From Eledone cirrhosa (taxonomy: Eukaryota > Mollusca > Cephalopoda > Octopoda > Eledonidae), in the NCBI GenBank assembly GCA_964016885.1, contig OZ024742.1:115020439-115084438 (forward strand): a stretch of 64,000 bases of DNA, given 5' to 3'. A program made the translations under genes and the position numbers. Below the pieces are notes generated by a model, which saw only the letters and a list, made by a program, of their open reading frames with translations, did not search any database and had not been told where the DNA came from. This document shows positions 31,384 to 42,862 of this stretch, piece by piece. Each line of letters opens with the position of its first letter. Within the stretch, counting starts at the first letter, position 1.

Positions 31384-33158
31384 AAAATCATCTGCAAATG
31401 TGCATGTGACAATCCTCTTTTTTGGAATTCAATTACGTATGTAAAAGCAACTATACCTCCAAAGATTCCATCTTTTGCCACATCATCCATTATCTTTTTC
31501 AGATATCCTTTGAATACTCTTGCCACAATATCAGGAAGGTCCTTTGTCTGTTCTCCTGACAAAAAGTGCATCCTAAATATCAGTCCATTCAGGATTGCAT
31601 GTAACCGTTATAAACAAATCTGGCTTTCCAAACTTCCTGACAATAGCCATTGCATCCTGATAGCGAATGTTCATATATCTCGGGCGGCAGATGAACGACG
31701 ATGGCAAAATGACGCGTCGACCAATTTGCTTGTAAATGGCATCATCGGCTGTTATCGCATCCTGTATATTATTATACTATTCAGCTCTGATATGTTGCTG
31801 ATGGGTAGCTATATAATTTAGCCTTTGATTTTCGATCTTTGCGAATGCCATACAACAGTATTCCTGGAACAATCTGCTGGCTTGAAATAGCGCATTTCTC
31901 TGTTGATACCTCTCGTTCAAATGGAACGCGTAAAAGTCGCGAACCGAATTATTGTGTCTATTGCCACCTCCCTGTTGATGCTGATTCTCATGATCATCTA
32001 AATGAACAGACATGTTCCATCCATTTTCACATTTTGGGAATAAAAGAACATAATGCCCTATTTGACTAATTAATAGTCTTGAGACCACCATCTCTGCGAT
32101 TCAGGACGATATATCTCGATCCAGGCTTATCGTCCATCAACAGAGCAACTTCACAACATCCTCCAGGGGCATTATATCGCCGTTCGTGTTGATTATTGGC
32201 ACTGCGTCAGCCTGAAACACCAATCTTTGCTGCTGAACATACAGCCACAAACATGAAATCCATAACATAAGGATTACACTGTCTAAGCCATGATTGCAAA
32301 TCACGGATCAAATCACTTAACCATTGAAGTTTAGTTATATTTCCCGGCAACTTCATCCAACAGATCCTCATATCCTCCTCCGATTCACTATAATCTGGAT
32401 CGTTAACGCAGATTTGAGCGAATCGAGGCCTCTCTCCTGGGGTAACTTCTAAATTACCGATACAATGATACAAACGGCCTTGAATGATTACATTCGGTTG
32501 CCATGCTCCACTCTCAAACATCTAACTAACTCTTTGCGATGCTAAAGCTAATGAATTTTTAATTTGCCGCGAATATTTGAGAAGTAATCTACCTCGGTTT
32601 CCTTGATCACCCCACATACTTAGTATTTTAAACTCCGGTGACTTCCCATCATCCGGCATTGTGGTCCACGTCTTTTCGTGCCTTCCAAGCAATGCTCCAC
32701 AATGTGTGCATTCTGCTCGTCCACCAAGCTGAAAATGACACGGTTGCCATGATCCATTTTAATATCATTCGTTCGACTTCAAGCCTCTTTACTGGATTGA
32801 GGAGCATTTTGGCGACACATTCTCTGAACTTCTGTTTGCGCTGGCGATGTTCATCCAGCTCCTCTTCATCCATCGAAGCACGCCGTTGTTGCTGAATTCT
32901 GACCATCTGCTGATGATGCTCAGCCAGTTCGTATTCAGCCATCGCAGCACGCCGACGCCGCTTAGCTCCAGTGTTTCTTTGGCGTTGTTCAGCCGGCTCC
33001 ACTTCATTCATGGCGGCACGTCTTCGCCTCTCAAGTTCGGCCTTCCGATGGCGCTGTTCGGCCAGTTTTTCTTCATTACTGGCTGCACGCCGTCGCAGCT
33101 CTAGTTCACTGTTTGATGAAGCCGAATTGCTTTTATGATCAGAAATCATTTCGAGCAA
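31384..33158 (-). pseudogene. Helitron 2 Rep N-terminal region, broken
   Basis: The ATG at 33158 opens a stretch with four ~23-residue charged repeats (consensus RRRAAMNE.E.AEQRQR), likely coiled coil. KFRECVAKMLL and PVKRLEVERM follow. Later pieces, each separated by stops or shifts: GAWQPNVIIQGRLYHCIGNL, RPRFAQICVNDPDYSESEED, LQSWLRQCNPYVMDFMFVAV; DGGLKTIN; FQEYCCMAFAKIENQRLNY, then HIRAE-stop-YNNIQD, GRRVILPSSF, GPRYMNIRYQDAMAIVRKFG, TCNPEWTDI; and DIVARVFKGYLKKIM, FGGIVAFTYVIEFQKRGLSH with AHLQ. This is the Helitron_like_N/Rep layout. The HUH motif would be HAH. The element ends just past it. Confidence 0.88.
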
Positions 33159-33179
33159 TTGTCAAAACATGACACAATA

Positions 33180-33870
33180 ATAAATATAAAAGATGTTCTG
33201 CAATGTAAAGAAAGGTAACACGCACACACATGTTGAGAGTTTTTACTTTCTGAGGAACGCTACACACACGCACACACACATAAACATACGCGCACGTACA
33301 TACACACGTACACTTGTGAATAGTTATTGCTTTCCTTCTCTTATTTCCACACACATCACACACACACACATCTCTCTACACTGACACATATACATAGTGT
33401 ATACAAAATGACACAATAATAAATATGAAAGATGTTCGGCAATGTAAGGAAAGGTCCCTATTTACTCCCTTCACAACTCTGTGTATGTTAGACTAACAGA
33501 CAGGCACACATAGAGATAAACTGCGTGGCGATTGTGGAACGCCACACACTTACACTCATAGAAATGCACACACGCACGCAAACTTACACATGCACACACT
33601 CACACATGTTGATAGTTTTTACTTTCTGCGCAACGCTGCACGCACGCACACACACATAAACATACGAGCAAGTACATACACACGCACACATATTAATAGT
33701 TATTGAACACAGCGTTCCCACTCTCCCCTCTCACTCCCTCATTGGCATTATGCATATCAATTTCAGTTTGGTGCCGTTGGGGTGGGCGGAGTCGTTTGGA
33801 ACCTATGAACCAATGATAATCGATAATTATGACACACGGAATAATGACGTTCTTTAAATTAATAAATATA
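33180..33870. other. Helitron 2 5' leader with CA-rich repeats
   Basis: Contains two copies of an ATAAATAT.AAAGATGTTC block (33180 and 33418) and CACA-rich stretches. No gene. It is alignable with 39480-39920. Confidence 0.7.
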
Positions 33871-33945
33871 CTTGATGACTTACCCAGCTTCGCCCGGTAA
33901 ACAGATGATAAGAGAAGACAGGTAAAAGAGAAAATGACTGTATTG
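33871..33945 (-). other. Helitron 1 3' terminus with hairpin
   Basis: The minus strand ends TTACCGGGCGAAGCTGGGTAA, a TTACC/GGTAA hairpin, then GTCAT and CAAG followed by T. Helitrons end with a hairpin about 10 nt before CTRR; here CAAG departs from CTRR by one base. The same end, with canonical CTAG-T, is at 53168-53231. Confidence 0.75.
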
Positions 33946-34574
33946 GATGTTTGCCTGGTTACAGTATGAGGCGATATTCAGATATACCAGATTCTTCGTT
34001 GTACGGTTTGTGCATAGTTTATGAACAATTCTAGGTGCTCCCACCTAGAATAGTGACCTCTAGGAGATGGTTCATCTTCTGCCTGGCTGTAAAACGCGTA
34101 TCATTGTATAGACGTGGTTGTTCCACGTTTCTCAAAAGGATGATGGAAGTTCCAATCTTTTATATTATATGTAGATATAGATATAGATAATTAATATAAA
34201 AGATGTCCCTCAATGTAAAAAAGGTCCCTATTTACTTGAAATGGTTTATACAAATGCCAAATTAATATGGATATGGATAACATGATTATTTATAAGTGGT
34301 CAGCTATAATAATAAAACAACAAATTATATGACAAAAAAATGTATTCAGTAATTTCCAGGCCTAAGCCACTGAGTAATAGAAAGTCAATATTGCCCAGAG
34401 TTCTACTCGGGGAGGTGGCCTGGTTTGAACTCCAAATGGCGGATCCTTCTACTTCGAAAATAAAATCGTTTTTCAATATTACTCTAGCCCTGGCCGGCCA
34501 TAGGCACCAAACATTTGGCCAGACTCAGCATATGATGAGGTTTTATTACCACTGCAATCAAAAGCGATAAATTT
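33946..34574. other. Helitron 1 3' non-coding region
   Basis: No gene is recognised. A perfect 10-bp hairpin, ATTCTAGGTG-CTCC-CACCTAGAAT, lies near 34028-34051. A frame at 34340-34570 has no recognisable product. Confidence 0.55.
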
Positions 34575-34866
34575 GAAGGCAACTTCTACCAATACATGTT
34601 GGTTTTTATTGTTCATTATCGACAATAAATGATATTGAACAGAAATGATAACTCTGTCAAAGCTCACAATACTGACCAAAGGACATCAATGTCTGAATCA
34701 TTTACGTCGAATATTCGTAGCAGTGAAGGTAATTTCTACCAATACTTGTTTGTTTTTATTGCTCATAACGACATTAAATGACATTGAACATAAATGATAA
34801 CTCTGTCAAAGCTCACAATACTGATCAAAGGAACCAATGTCCGAATCATTTACGTCGCTTATTGAT
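34575..34866. repeat. 150-bp tandem duplication
   Basis: AACTTCTACCAATAC at 34581 and AATTTCTACCAATAC at 34731 start two ~145-bp similar units ending AATCATTTACGTCG. It lies in the Helitron 1 3' region. Confidence 0.85.
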
Positions 34867-34887
34867 AGCATTAAAGATATGCATACA

Positions 34888-37222
34888 TCAGCTCAAAGCT
34901 TCATTATAGACAATATTCAGAGTTGTTCCTCTGTTGGTGGTATAAATTGCAAATGTTACACCATCAGGATCACACACTCGAGATGCTGCAACATACAGTT
35001 GCCCATGGCTGAATGATGGATCATTCAAGTAGACACCGATTCGCTTGAAAGTCTGTCCCTGTGCCTTGTTGACAATCATGGAGAAGGCCAAATTGACGGG
35101 AAACTGTCTCCTATGCCAAATAAATGGCAGCAGATCTTCACTTAGTCTCAGCATGATCCTCGGAATGAGAACCGAGTCCTCTCTGCCTGGGAGTTTAGCT
35201 TCTAAAACTCTTCCGTTAATCAATCTATCAACAATCAATCTGGTACCATTGCAAACACCCATTTTATGATTGATATGTCAAAGCAATATAATCGGCATAC
35301 CCTTTTTCAACCTCAAAATATGAGGGGGGAATCCGGGTATTTGAAGTGAATTCAGATACTCAGTCGGAATATCCATATTGTTCTGCTGAATAGGCTCCAT
35401 TGCATCCGCACTGACGGTCAACCATTCCTCTCCAGGAAACATTCCGGCTACTTGTGAATTTATTTCATCGACCGTTGCATTCGTATGAGTTAGAATATCG
35501 CGTTCCGATATCCAGGAGATATTTTGCCAAAAAGCATTCAAATTCTTGAATACCCAGTCAATCAATGCTTGGCGGTCCAGTGGCATGACCAAACGGTCTG
35601 GGATCATTACAGTCTGATTATCCCCAACGTGTGCCAATTTATCGTTTCCCAACTGCATCAACCATTGGCCGTATGTCTCAGCCTCTTCGTTTTGCCCGAA
35701 TACACGAAGTCGCATATTATCGTGTAATCGCAAAACTCTGAAATGGCGCCACAACGGGGACTTTTTCAGACATACATCGCAAATCTGCGCCCTTTCAGCA
35801 TTCCTAACAATTGATAGCACCTGTCTGAAATCGCCACCAAGAACGATAGTCTTACCACCGAATGGCAGGTCACTGCCGCATATATCTCTTTAAGTTATGT
35901 GCAATGCCTCCAGAAAATATCTGTGTGCCATTGGAGTCTCGTCCCAAATAATCAGAGACGTATTGCGTATAAGGCCCTCGAGTTCACTTTGTCCTGTAAT
36001 GTTACAGACACTCAACTCATCCGGAGCCAATGGAGCCTTGAAACATGAGTGGAAGGTCCTTCCACCACTCAGCAAAATGGCAGCGAACCCACTGGTGGCC
36101 ACAGGGAGAGCAATCTTCCTCTGAGCTCTGACTGCTGATAACATAGTGTTGAAACAGAATGTCTTTCCGGTGCCTCCTGGAGCATCTATGAAAGCAGAAA
36201 GCAGCTCATTGGTTGAAATCGAGTGGAGAACGCCATCGACCAATTCTCTCTGAGATTGGGTCAACATTGGCATACGTTCATCCACGATACGTTGCTGTTC
36301 CAGTGGATCAAACTGGAATAGTTCCCTCCGATCGAGTGGAAACCGTCTAAGCTGCAATCTCATGTTCAATGCTAAGACACGTTGCCGCACTTCTTCATCA
36401 GGAATTGGCAAATTGAAATCTGTTAAACATTTGAAATTAACTTCAAGCAGTTGCTCAATATTGAGCAAAACAATAGCTTTCATCAAATTTTCATCATCGA
36501 CCTGAACCTGATGCCTAAATTCATCAGCCATAATTCCCCAACGCGTTCAAATAACTCTCTTGGATCGGCAGGATTGCAGAATGCTAGAATCGTGACAAAC
36601 AACTGCCTTATTTGAGCTGGCATCTGTGTTCTTCCTGCAGCTTCCATGGCGTTATTCCATTCAGTGTCATCCTTAAGGAGTCCCAGATTTTGACAGACAG
36701 CCTGGTATGTTTCATATTCCACGCCATCGATTGTTTTCAAATCAGCGAAGCTCTGTTTACCTCTCGAAAAATCATTATGCAACATAATTCGGAAATAAAA
36801 CACATCACCAGATGCTGGATGGACATTACAAACCCGTCCAATAGTCATGAATCTCAACTTTTGTTTTCTATCATTCCATGTTTTCCCTTCTTATCCCACG
36901 TATAGTGCGAAGGGAAATCGCTGTAGAGTTGCCTTTGATCCGGGTTCAAAGCATGTTCCCTATTATGCTTGAACCACTCAGTCAATTCCGTCTTAGGAGA
37001 TGGTGCGTTAGCAATTCTTTCGACACCTCTTCTAGTGTGCTGAAAACAGACTGTTTGCCTATTTTCTAAGTCAACCGTCAGTTTCTGAACGCTGGGTTTG
37101 TATTCATTGAGATCAAAATCGAACAATCTCCAGCAAGCTTCGCTAGATCCAATCGAGCGAACATCCAGGAACCTACGAACTTCATCTCCTTGGTTCGCTT
37201 CCTCATTTATGACATTGATCAT
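34888..37222 (-). pseudogene. Helitron 1 Pif1-type helicase region, frameshifted
   Basis: After INVINEEANQ.DEVRRFLDVR and SEACWRLFDFDLNEYKPSVQ (37222-36854), the piece 36857-36483 has MTIGRVCNVHPASGDVFYFR, SFADLKTIDG and LGLLKDDTEW. The ATPase core is 36531-35890: Walker A DAPGGTGKTF, TSGFAAILLSGGRTFHS, Walker B LIIWDETPMAHR. Next, 35820-35278 has LRLHDNMRL, ILTHTNATVDEIN and HILRLKKGMPIILL. Finally 35262-34888 has GVCNGTRLIV, RRQFPVNLAFSMIVNKAQGQ, then TF and SHGQLYVAASRV, the helicase motif V/VI end. These are superfamily 1 Pif1 motifs in order. It would unwind DNA during rolling-circle transposition. Breaks occur near 36850, 36500, 35850 and 35270. Confidence 0.92.
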
Positions 37223-37229
37223 TGCCCGA

Positions 37230-39430
37230 TCATGACCTTTGTAAACATATTTGAATTAGATATTTGCAAGCTTTCACTGAGCTACACATTTTCACATTAA
37301 TATGACAACGATATTTTATAATCAAATATGGATTGTATGGCACAACCCATTGATTTGTAACCTGTCCACCATTTACATTTTCGACCAAACCGCCATCTGC
37401 AGGCGACCGTCTTCTGTATGAGGGATGAGCATGTCCTTCGTTCCAGGAAGTGTTCGTGACAAAAGATTTCGGAAAGTGATTACTGCATTGGCCATTTTTC
37501 ATGCAAGGCGCTTTCCGATTTGCCACACCGCATTGGTTGTGCACCATTGACTTTACCACCAAGTTGCGTAGTGCCTCATTTTTCGGCAGTTCAGCACACA
37601 CAATGCTGTCGACATGCTCAGCACATCTCAATTTGCAATCAATAGATAAAATGATCAGCAAATGTGCATGTGGCAATCCTCTTTTTTGCAATTCAAAAGT
37701 AAACTATATGTTGTAAAAGCAACTATACCTCCAAAGATTCCCTCTTTTTCCACATCTTCCATTATCCTTTTCAGATATCCTTTGAATACTCTTGCCACAA
37801 TATCAAGACGGGCCTTTGGCTGTTGTTCTGGCAAAAGTGCATCCTTAACCGTTATAAACAAATCTGGCTTTCCAAACTTCCTGGCAATAGCCATTGCTTC
37901 CTGATAGCGAATGTTCATATATCTCGGGCCGCCGATGAACGACGATGGCAAAATAATGCGTCGACCAATTTGCTTGTAATTGGCATCATCGGCTGTTATC
38001 GTATCTTGTATATTATTATACTATTCAGCTCTGATATGTTGCTGATGTCTAGCTATATAATTTAGCCTTTGATTTTCGATCTTTGCGAATGCCATACAAC
38101 AATATTCCTGGAACAATCTGCTGGCTTGAAATAGTGCATTTCTTTGTTGATTCCTCACGTTCAAATGGAACGAGTAAAAGTCGCGAATCGAATTATTGTG
38201 TCTATTGACACATCCATGTTGATGCTGATTCGCATGATCATCTAAATGTACAGACATGTTCCATGCATTTTCACCTTTTGGGAATAAAATAACATAATGC
38301 AATGCATCGTATGCCCTATTTTACTCATTGATAGTCTTGAGACCACCATCTATGCGATTGAGGACGATATCTTTCGATCCAGGCTTATTGTCCATCGACA
38401 CAGCAACTTCACGAAATCCTTCACAGGCATTATATCGCCATTCGTGTTGATTCCTTGGCACAGCGTCAGCCTTAATCACCAATGTTTGCTGCTGAACATT
38501 CAGCCACCAACATGAAATCTGTAACATTAGGATTACACTGTCTAAGCCATGATTGCAAATCACGGATCAAATCACATAACCTTTGCCGTTCAAGTTCAGT
38601 TATATTTCCCGAAAACTTCACCCAACCGTCCTGATAACCTCCTCCGAGTCCTTATAATCTGGATCGTTAACGTACATTTGAACGAATCGAGGCCGCTCTC
38701 CTGGGGTAACTTCTAAATTACCGATTCAATGATACAAACGATCTTGAATGACTACATTCGGTTGCCATGTTCCACTCTCAAACATCTAACTAACTCTCTG
38801 CGATGCTAAAGCTAATGAATTGTTAATTTGCCGCGAATATTTGCGCAGTAATCTACCTCGGTCTCCTTGATCACGTCACATATTTAGTATTTTAAACTCC
38901 GGTGACTACTCGTCATCCGGCATTCGCAAGCGTTCTAGTTGAACTGCTCCTTTATGAGAGCACATTGTGGTCCACCTCTTTTGGTGCCTCCAAAGCAATG
39001 AACCACAATGTGGTCACTCTGCTCGTCCACCAATCTGAAAATGATACGGTAGCCATGATCGATTTTTAATATCATCCGTTCGCCTTCTAACCTCTTTACT
39101 GGAATGAGGAGCACTTTGACGACACATTCTCTGAACTTCTGTATTGCGCTGGCGTTGTTCAGCCGGCTCCTCTTCTTCCATCGCAGCACGTCGTTGCTGC
39201 AGAATTCTGGCCATCTGCTGATGATTCTCAGGCAGTATGTCTTTAAACATCGCAGCACGCCATCGCTGCTTGGCTCCAGTGTTTGGTTGGCGTTTTTCAG
39301 CCAGCTGCTCTTGATTCATGGCGGCACGTCATCGCCTCTGAAGTTCGGCGTTCCGATGTCGCTGTCGGCCAGATTTTGTTCATTCCTGGCTGCACACCGT
39401 CGCCGCTATAGTTCACTGTTTGATAAAGTC
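37230..39430 (-). pseudogene. Helitron 1 Rep (HUH endonuclease) region, broken
   Basis: The N-terminal charged repeats are decayed (39425-38935: KFRECVVKVLL, PVKRLEGERM). Then NGGLKTIN-like DGGLKTINE; FQEYCCMAFAKIENQRLNY; HIRAE-stop-YNNIQD (stop shared with copy 2); GRRIILPSSFIGGPRYMNIR; and FGKPDLFITV joined to KDALLPEQQ, so the TCNPEWTDI stretch is deleted here. The HUH segment reads MQKRGLPHAHLLIIL. C-terminal: NLVVKSMVHNQCG, APCMKNGQCSNHFPKSF, NQWVVPYNPYLIIKYRCHIN and SSVKACKYL. The catalytic tyrosine block (family KYLYKYVYKG) is destroyed by a one-base insertion near 37247: both halves are readable in different frames. Confidence 0.9.
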
Positions 39431-39479
39431 GAATTGTTTTTATTATCAGTATTCATTTCGAGCAATTGTCAACAATTGA

Positions 39480-39916
39480 CAATAATAAATATAAAAGATG
39501 TACGTCAATGTAAAAAAAAAAGGCCCATATTTACTTCCTTCACAACTCTGTGTATGTTAGACTGACAGACAGGCACACGTACAGGTAAAGTGCATGGCGA
39601 TTGTGGAACGCCACACACATACACGCATGAAAACGCGCACACGCACGCAAACTTACACTCACATATGTTCATAGTTTTTACTTTCTGTGGAACGCTGCAC
39701 GCACACACACACACATAAACATACGCGCACGTACATACACACGCAAACATGTTAATAGCTATTGAACACAGCGTTCACACTATCCTCTCTCAATCTGTCA
39801 TTGGCATTATGCATATTAATTATGGTTTGGCGTAGTTGCGGTGGGCGGAGTCGTTTGAAACCTATGAACAAATGATAATCGAGAATAATGACACACGGAA
39901 TACTGACGTTCTTGAA

Positions 39917-39920
<4 letters not shown>
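39480..39920. other. Helitron 1 5' leader
   Basis: CA-rich, non-coding. Homologous to 33180-33870 (GTGGGCGGAGTCGTTTG, CACACGGAATA.TGACGTTCTT). It ends at TA. Confidence 0.75.
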
Positions 39921-39959
<39 letters not shown>

Positions 39960-39962
39960 TAT
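39919..39962. repeat. (TA)n microsatellite
   Basis: TA run at the outer 5' edge of the Helitron array. Confidence 0.95.
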
Positions 39963-39964
39963 AG

Positions 39965-41330
39965 GACAAAGGATTCACACGGCCAGGAATATGGAAGCCT
40001 ACATTAATGACATAAAGTTATGTATGTACTCCGCAAAGCTTACAAAATAACCACTTATCCTGTGGTAGGACCACCAACAAGACCCGTCTATGGAGCAAAC
40101 ATAGCCACCAACTTCGAGATGTCCTACTTCCTATCAATGACCAAACGCCCCATAATCAAGTTGTTACTAGAGGTGCATAGCCATGTACTGTTGCTATATT
40201 GGCCATATTAATAAAGTAGTTAAACTAGCCCAGGAGAGAGTACCAACAAATAGGAACTAGAAGCTAGCACCACAGTGAGCATCGGTAAAATAGCTAAATT
40301 TCATCGATCAGAACATTATGGTAAGAGTAGAAAGCCTCACTAGGGACCCAAATAATAGATTACCCGTTTTAGACTCAGAGCTTTGGATAGAAAGTAGGAA
40401 TAATAAAGCCCATATACTCCATTAATCTTATACCCAAACCAAGGCCTCCAAGTAACTCATCCACCGAACGTCACCTATCGCAAATAGTGTTAAGGAACAT
40501 CTCTGGTTATAACCAAGAAAACAGGATTAGTGTGTAAAAAGGAGACATTGCTAAATTCAAACACATTATGAAGAATGGCATCAATGGGATTTGCACATAC
40601 TACAAGATCAAATCCTGGAAGTGTTTTTAAAGGACTGCGACAAAGATATAGAAGATCAACTTATGGTATGACTGCCAAAAATACCACGTTGTTATGTCCA
40701 TCCATACATCCCTAGAGGCAAACTTGCACATGGTTTTAGAAAAGCTTAAAACAAAATGTCCATTAGGATTAAAGTAGTAGAAGAACTAGGATGTAGCATA
40801 AAATCCCGGATCAGTATGTCATATCCTTTTATGGAAAACCCTGTAAGGATAGAAACTGCATAGTGTGTAAGGTGATGTCACAGATAAACTGTAAAACAAG
40901 AAATGACGACAATAGAATAAGATGAACAGACCATAGTATAGGAGAGATTAAAGGAACACTTGCGAGAAATTAAATAGGGCAAAAGCTCATCAGTGCTATA
41001 CCTACATGCCCAACTTGAACATAAGGGTTCAATATATAACATAGAAACAAAGATTCTCTCAATGGTAAGAATTAACGCAACACTCAAACAAATTACAGAG
41101 GCGACTCACAAAATAGATGATAGCCCTAGAGTGGAAGAGAACAGCTTGCAACTTAATGACTGAAGACAGAATAAGGAGAAAGGCATGCAATGTACAAACA
41201 GCAAAGCAGCAAAATAAAAACCGACACATACATATAGCACACGTAGACATGACAAACACAATACCATATACAGTCTCACAGGCGTAAACAATTGGACAGA
41301 GACGAAACGGCCCTCAAGATAGAGTGGAAG
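39965..41330 (+). pseudogene. Decayed retroelement with RT-like region and GIY-YIG-like C-terminus
   Basis: Fragments in shifting plus-strand frames: PVVGPPTRPVYGANIATNFE then MSYFLSMTKRPII (about 40056-40165); VESLTRDPNNRLPVLDSELW then IESRNNKAHILH (about 40325-40420); ASK-stop-LIHRTSPIANSVKEH; VEELGCSIKSRIS (about 40775); GERLKEHLREIK and KSSSVLYLHAQLEHKG, ETKILSMVRINATLKQITEA (about 40945-41110). From memory, this order matches a family of metazoan retroelement proteins where a C-rich stretch and a degenerate GIY-YIG (YIGETSRS.-like, EHLR) follow the RT. It is clearly distinct from copies A-G and older. The exact clade is uncertain. Confidence 0.6.
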
Positions 41331-41439
41331 TTAAGACTATCAAAAGGAAGGGGTACAACACAGAGAATCATAGAAGAGGCCACATGATGTGAGACGAAAA
41401 ACCTTAGTATGAATAACGAAGAAAAAATATGAATTGAAA

Positions 41440-41532
41440 ATTATATGATGCATATATTTATTTCTATTGGTCATATTTGCAACATGGCCATTCTCAAATA
41501 CAACAATATAACACATATATACATACATACAC

Positions 41533-41538
<6 letters not shown>
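41440..41538. repeat. GACCCTCCC-family fragment, inverted
   Basis: GCAACATGGCCATTCTCAAA and ACAACAATATAAC match, with changes, the complement of 301-334. Ends in TA. Confidence 0.5.
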
Positions 41539-41598
<60 letters not shown>

Positions 41599-41680
41599 TG
41601 TGTGTGTATGTGTGCGTGGGTGTGTGTATGTGTGTGTGTGTGTGTGTATGTGTGTGTATCTGTGTTTGTGTGTGTATATA
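41539..41680. repeat. (TA)n then (GT)n microsatellite
   Basis: TA 41539-41597, then GT-rich sequence with interruptions. Confidence 0.95.
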
Positions 41681-41699
41681 ATGTATTTATTATATAATA

Positions 41700-41808
41700 T
41701 ATTTCATTTTTGCTCTATGGTTCTTATGTATTTGATATATATTTATCCTTATCGAGCTCTCTTTGGATATCAGTCTTCACATTTATTATTATTGCTATAT
41801 ATAATGCA
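41700..41808 (+). repeat. Isolated tail of fold-back family 1
   Basis: TTTGATATATATTTATCCTT, ATCGAG.TCTCTTTGGAT and TTATTATTATTGCTATATA match the tail at 2290-2383. The arm is absent. Confidence 0.8.
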
Positions 41809-42862
41809 TATATTTTATATATGTATGGGGTAGAATATTGGAATATATGACAACTTCTGAAAATATTCAACGTTGAATGAAACTCGGAATTCAAGGCAGA
41901 GAACGAGTACGAAAATATGGTTAATTTTCATTTGTAACAATAAACAATGTCACATATAGATACATTGCTGAGAAGACATGTCTTAAAATGATACAATTGT
42001 ATTTTGTTTGCCCAGTAGTAAAGGAATAGAAGAAATGTTCAAATAACCTTTTGAAATGATATTATTAAATATGTTCTTTCATACTGGCATAACAAAATGA
42101 TCATCAAAACAACAACGATAGAGAATATCAATATTTTAGACAATGGAATTATTTTGAAGTAATGAATAAGTTGACGGATCTACAAAACCAAACGAAAACG
42201 CTTCACAACATCTCCTGTCATGGCTATACTTGAGAACGTGCAGCTTACAGACATTTGGAAAATATTAAGTTGTAAATTGGTAAGGCAGTAGAAAAATGAC
42301 AGCTATAAATTCTATTTAACTAATTCAATAACTAAGAAAAACCAGAAACCCTACATAACATCTTCTGTTTTATAATATATACGTTTTTTTTTTCTAGTAA
42401 GCTGTCTGATTGACAAGGTCTATCAACATATATCAGCAACAAGTGAACAAGAACTTAATTGACGATCTGTATTCAAACACATACCTTCATACAAGCATGT
42501 ATATGATATAGAGGAAAATTATATCTGTGTCAGGGTTTAATGCAAAAATAGTGAACGAACACTCACAAAATTATATAATATTTTTCCTTACCCAAACGAA
42601 CATGTAATGGTAGAAATTATTTCATAGTATAAAACAATACGTATTAACATAAATCAATCTATTTTCTCGTTCTCTGTGGTGCAGATATATGACGCGAGAA
42701 TAAATGAGTGGGAGAGAGAGAATGTTTGTAAAGGATACAGAGGGAGAGCTGAAATTGCAACACAAATTTACACATGCACTCCCTTACACAATGTATGCGA
42801 TTACATGTGTGATGTGTGCATATATGTGTGGCTAAGATATACATTCACATATATATATATAT
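41809..42862. other. AT-rich DNA, no gene seen
   Basis: Only short chance frames. A perfect ATTCAAC/GTTGAAT hairpin at about 41865 is followed by GAAAC, but the preceding CTGAAAA lacks the required G, so I do not call a ribozyme. Confidence 0.5.

Larger units (their letters stand above)
31384..33870 (-). mobile_element. Helitron copy 2, 3'-truncated
   Basis: The minus-strand element begins at about 33870, directly after the 3' terminus of Helitron 1. It shares its first ~600 bp (CA-rich leader, duplicated AAAGATGTTC.GCAATGTAA blocks) with 39480-39920. It stops within the Rep domain at 31384, where the composite repeat begins. The Pif1 part is missing. Confidence 0.85.
33871..39920 (-). mobile_element. 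Helitron copy 1, near full length, degenerate
   Basis: Minus-strand rolling-circle transposon. The 5' end is near 39920 beside TA; the Rep remnant is 39430-37230, the Pif1-type helicase 37222-34888, a non-coding 3' region 34887-33946, and the 3' terminus 33871. The fused Rep-helicase order is diagnostic. Copy 2 starts with no intervening DNA. It is inactive: many frameshifts and stops. Confidence 0.9.

Noticed and set aside
32905..39230. CTGATGA words near 32908 and 39218
   Set aside because: Part of the Helitron coding repeats on the opposite strand; no ribozyme fold.
41862..41895. CTGAAAA plus perfect hairpin plus GAAAC
   Set aside because: The core needs G at the sixth position and there is no stem III or cleavage site.
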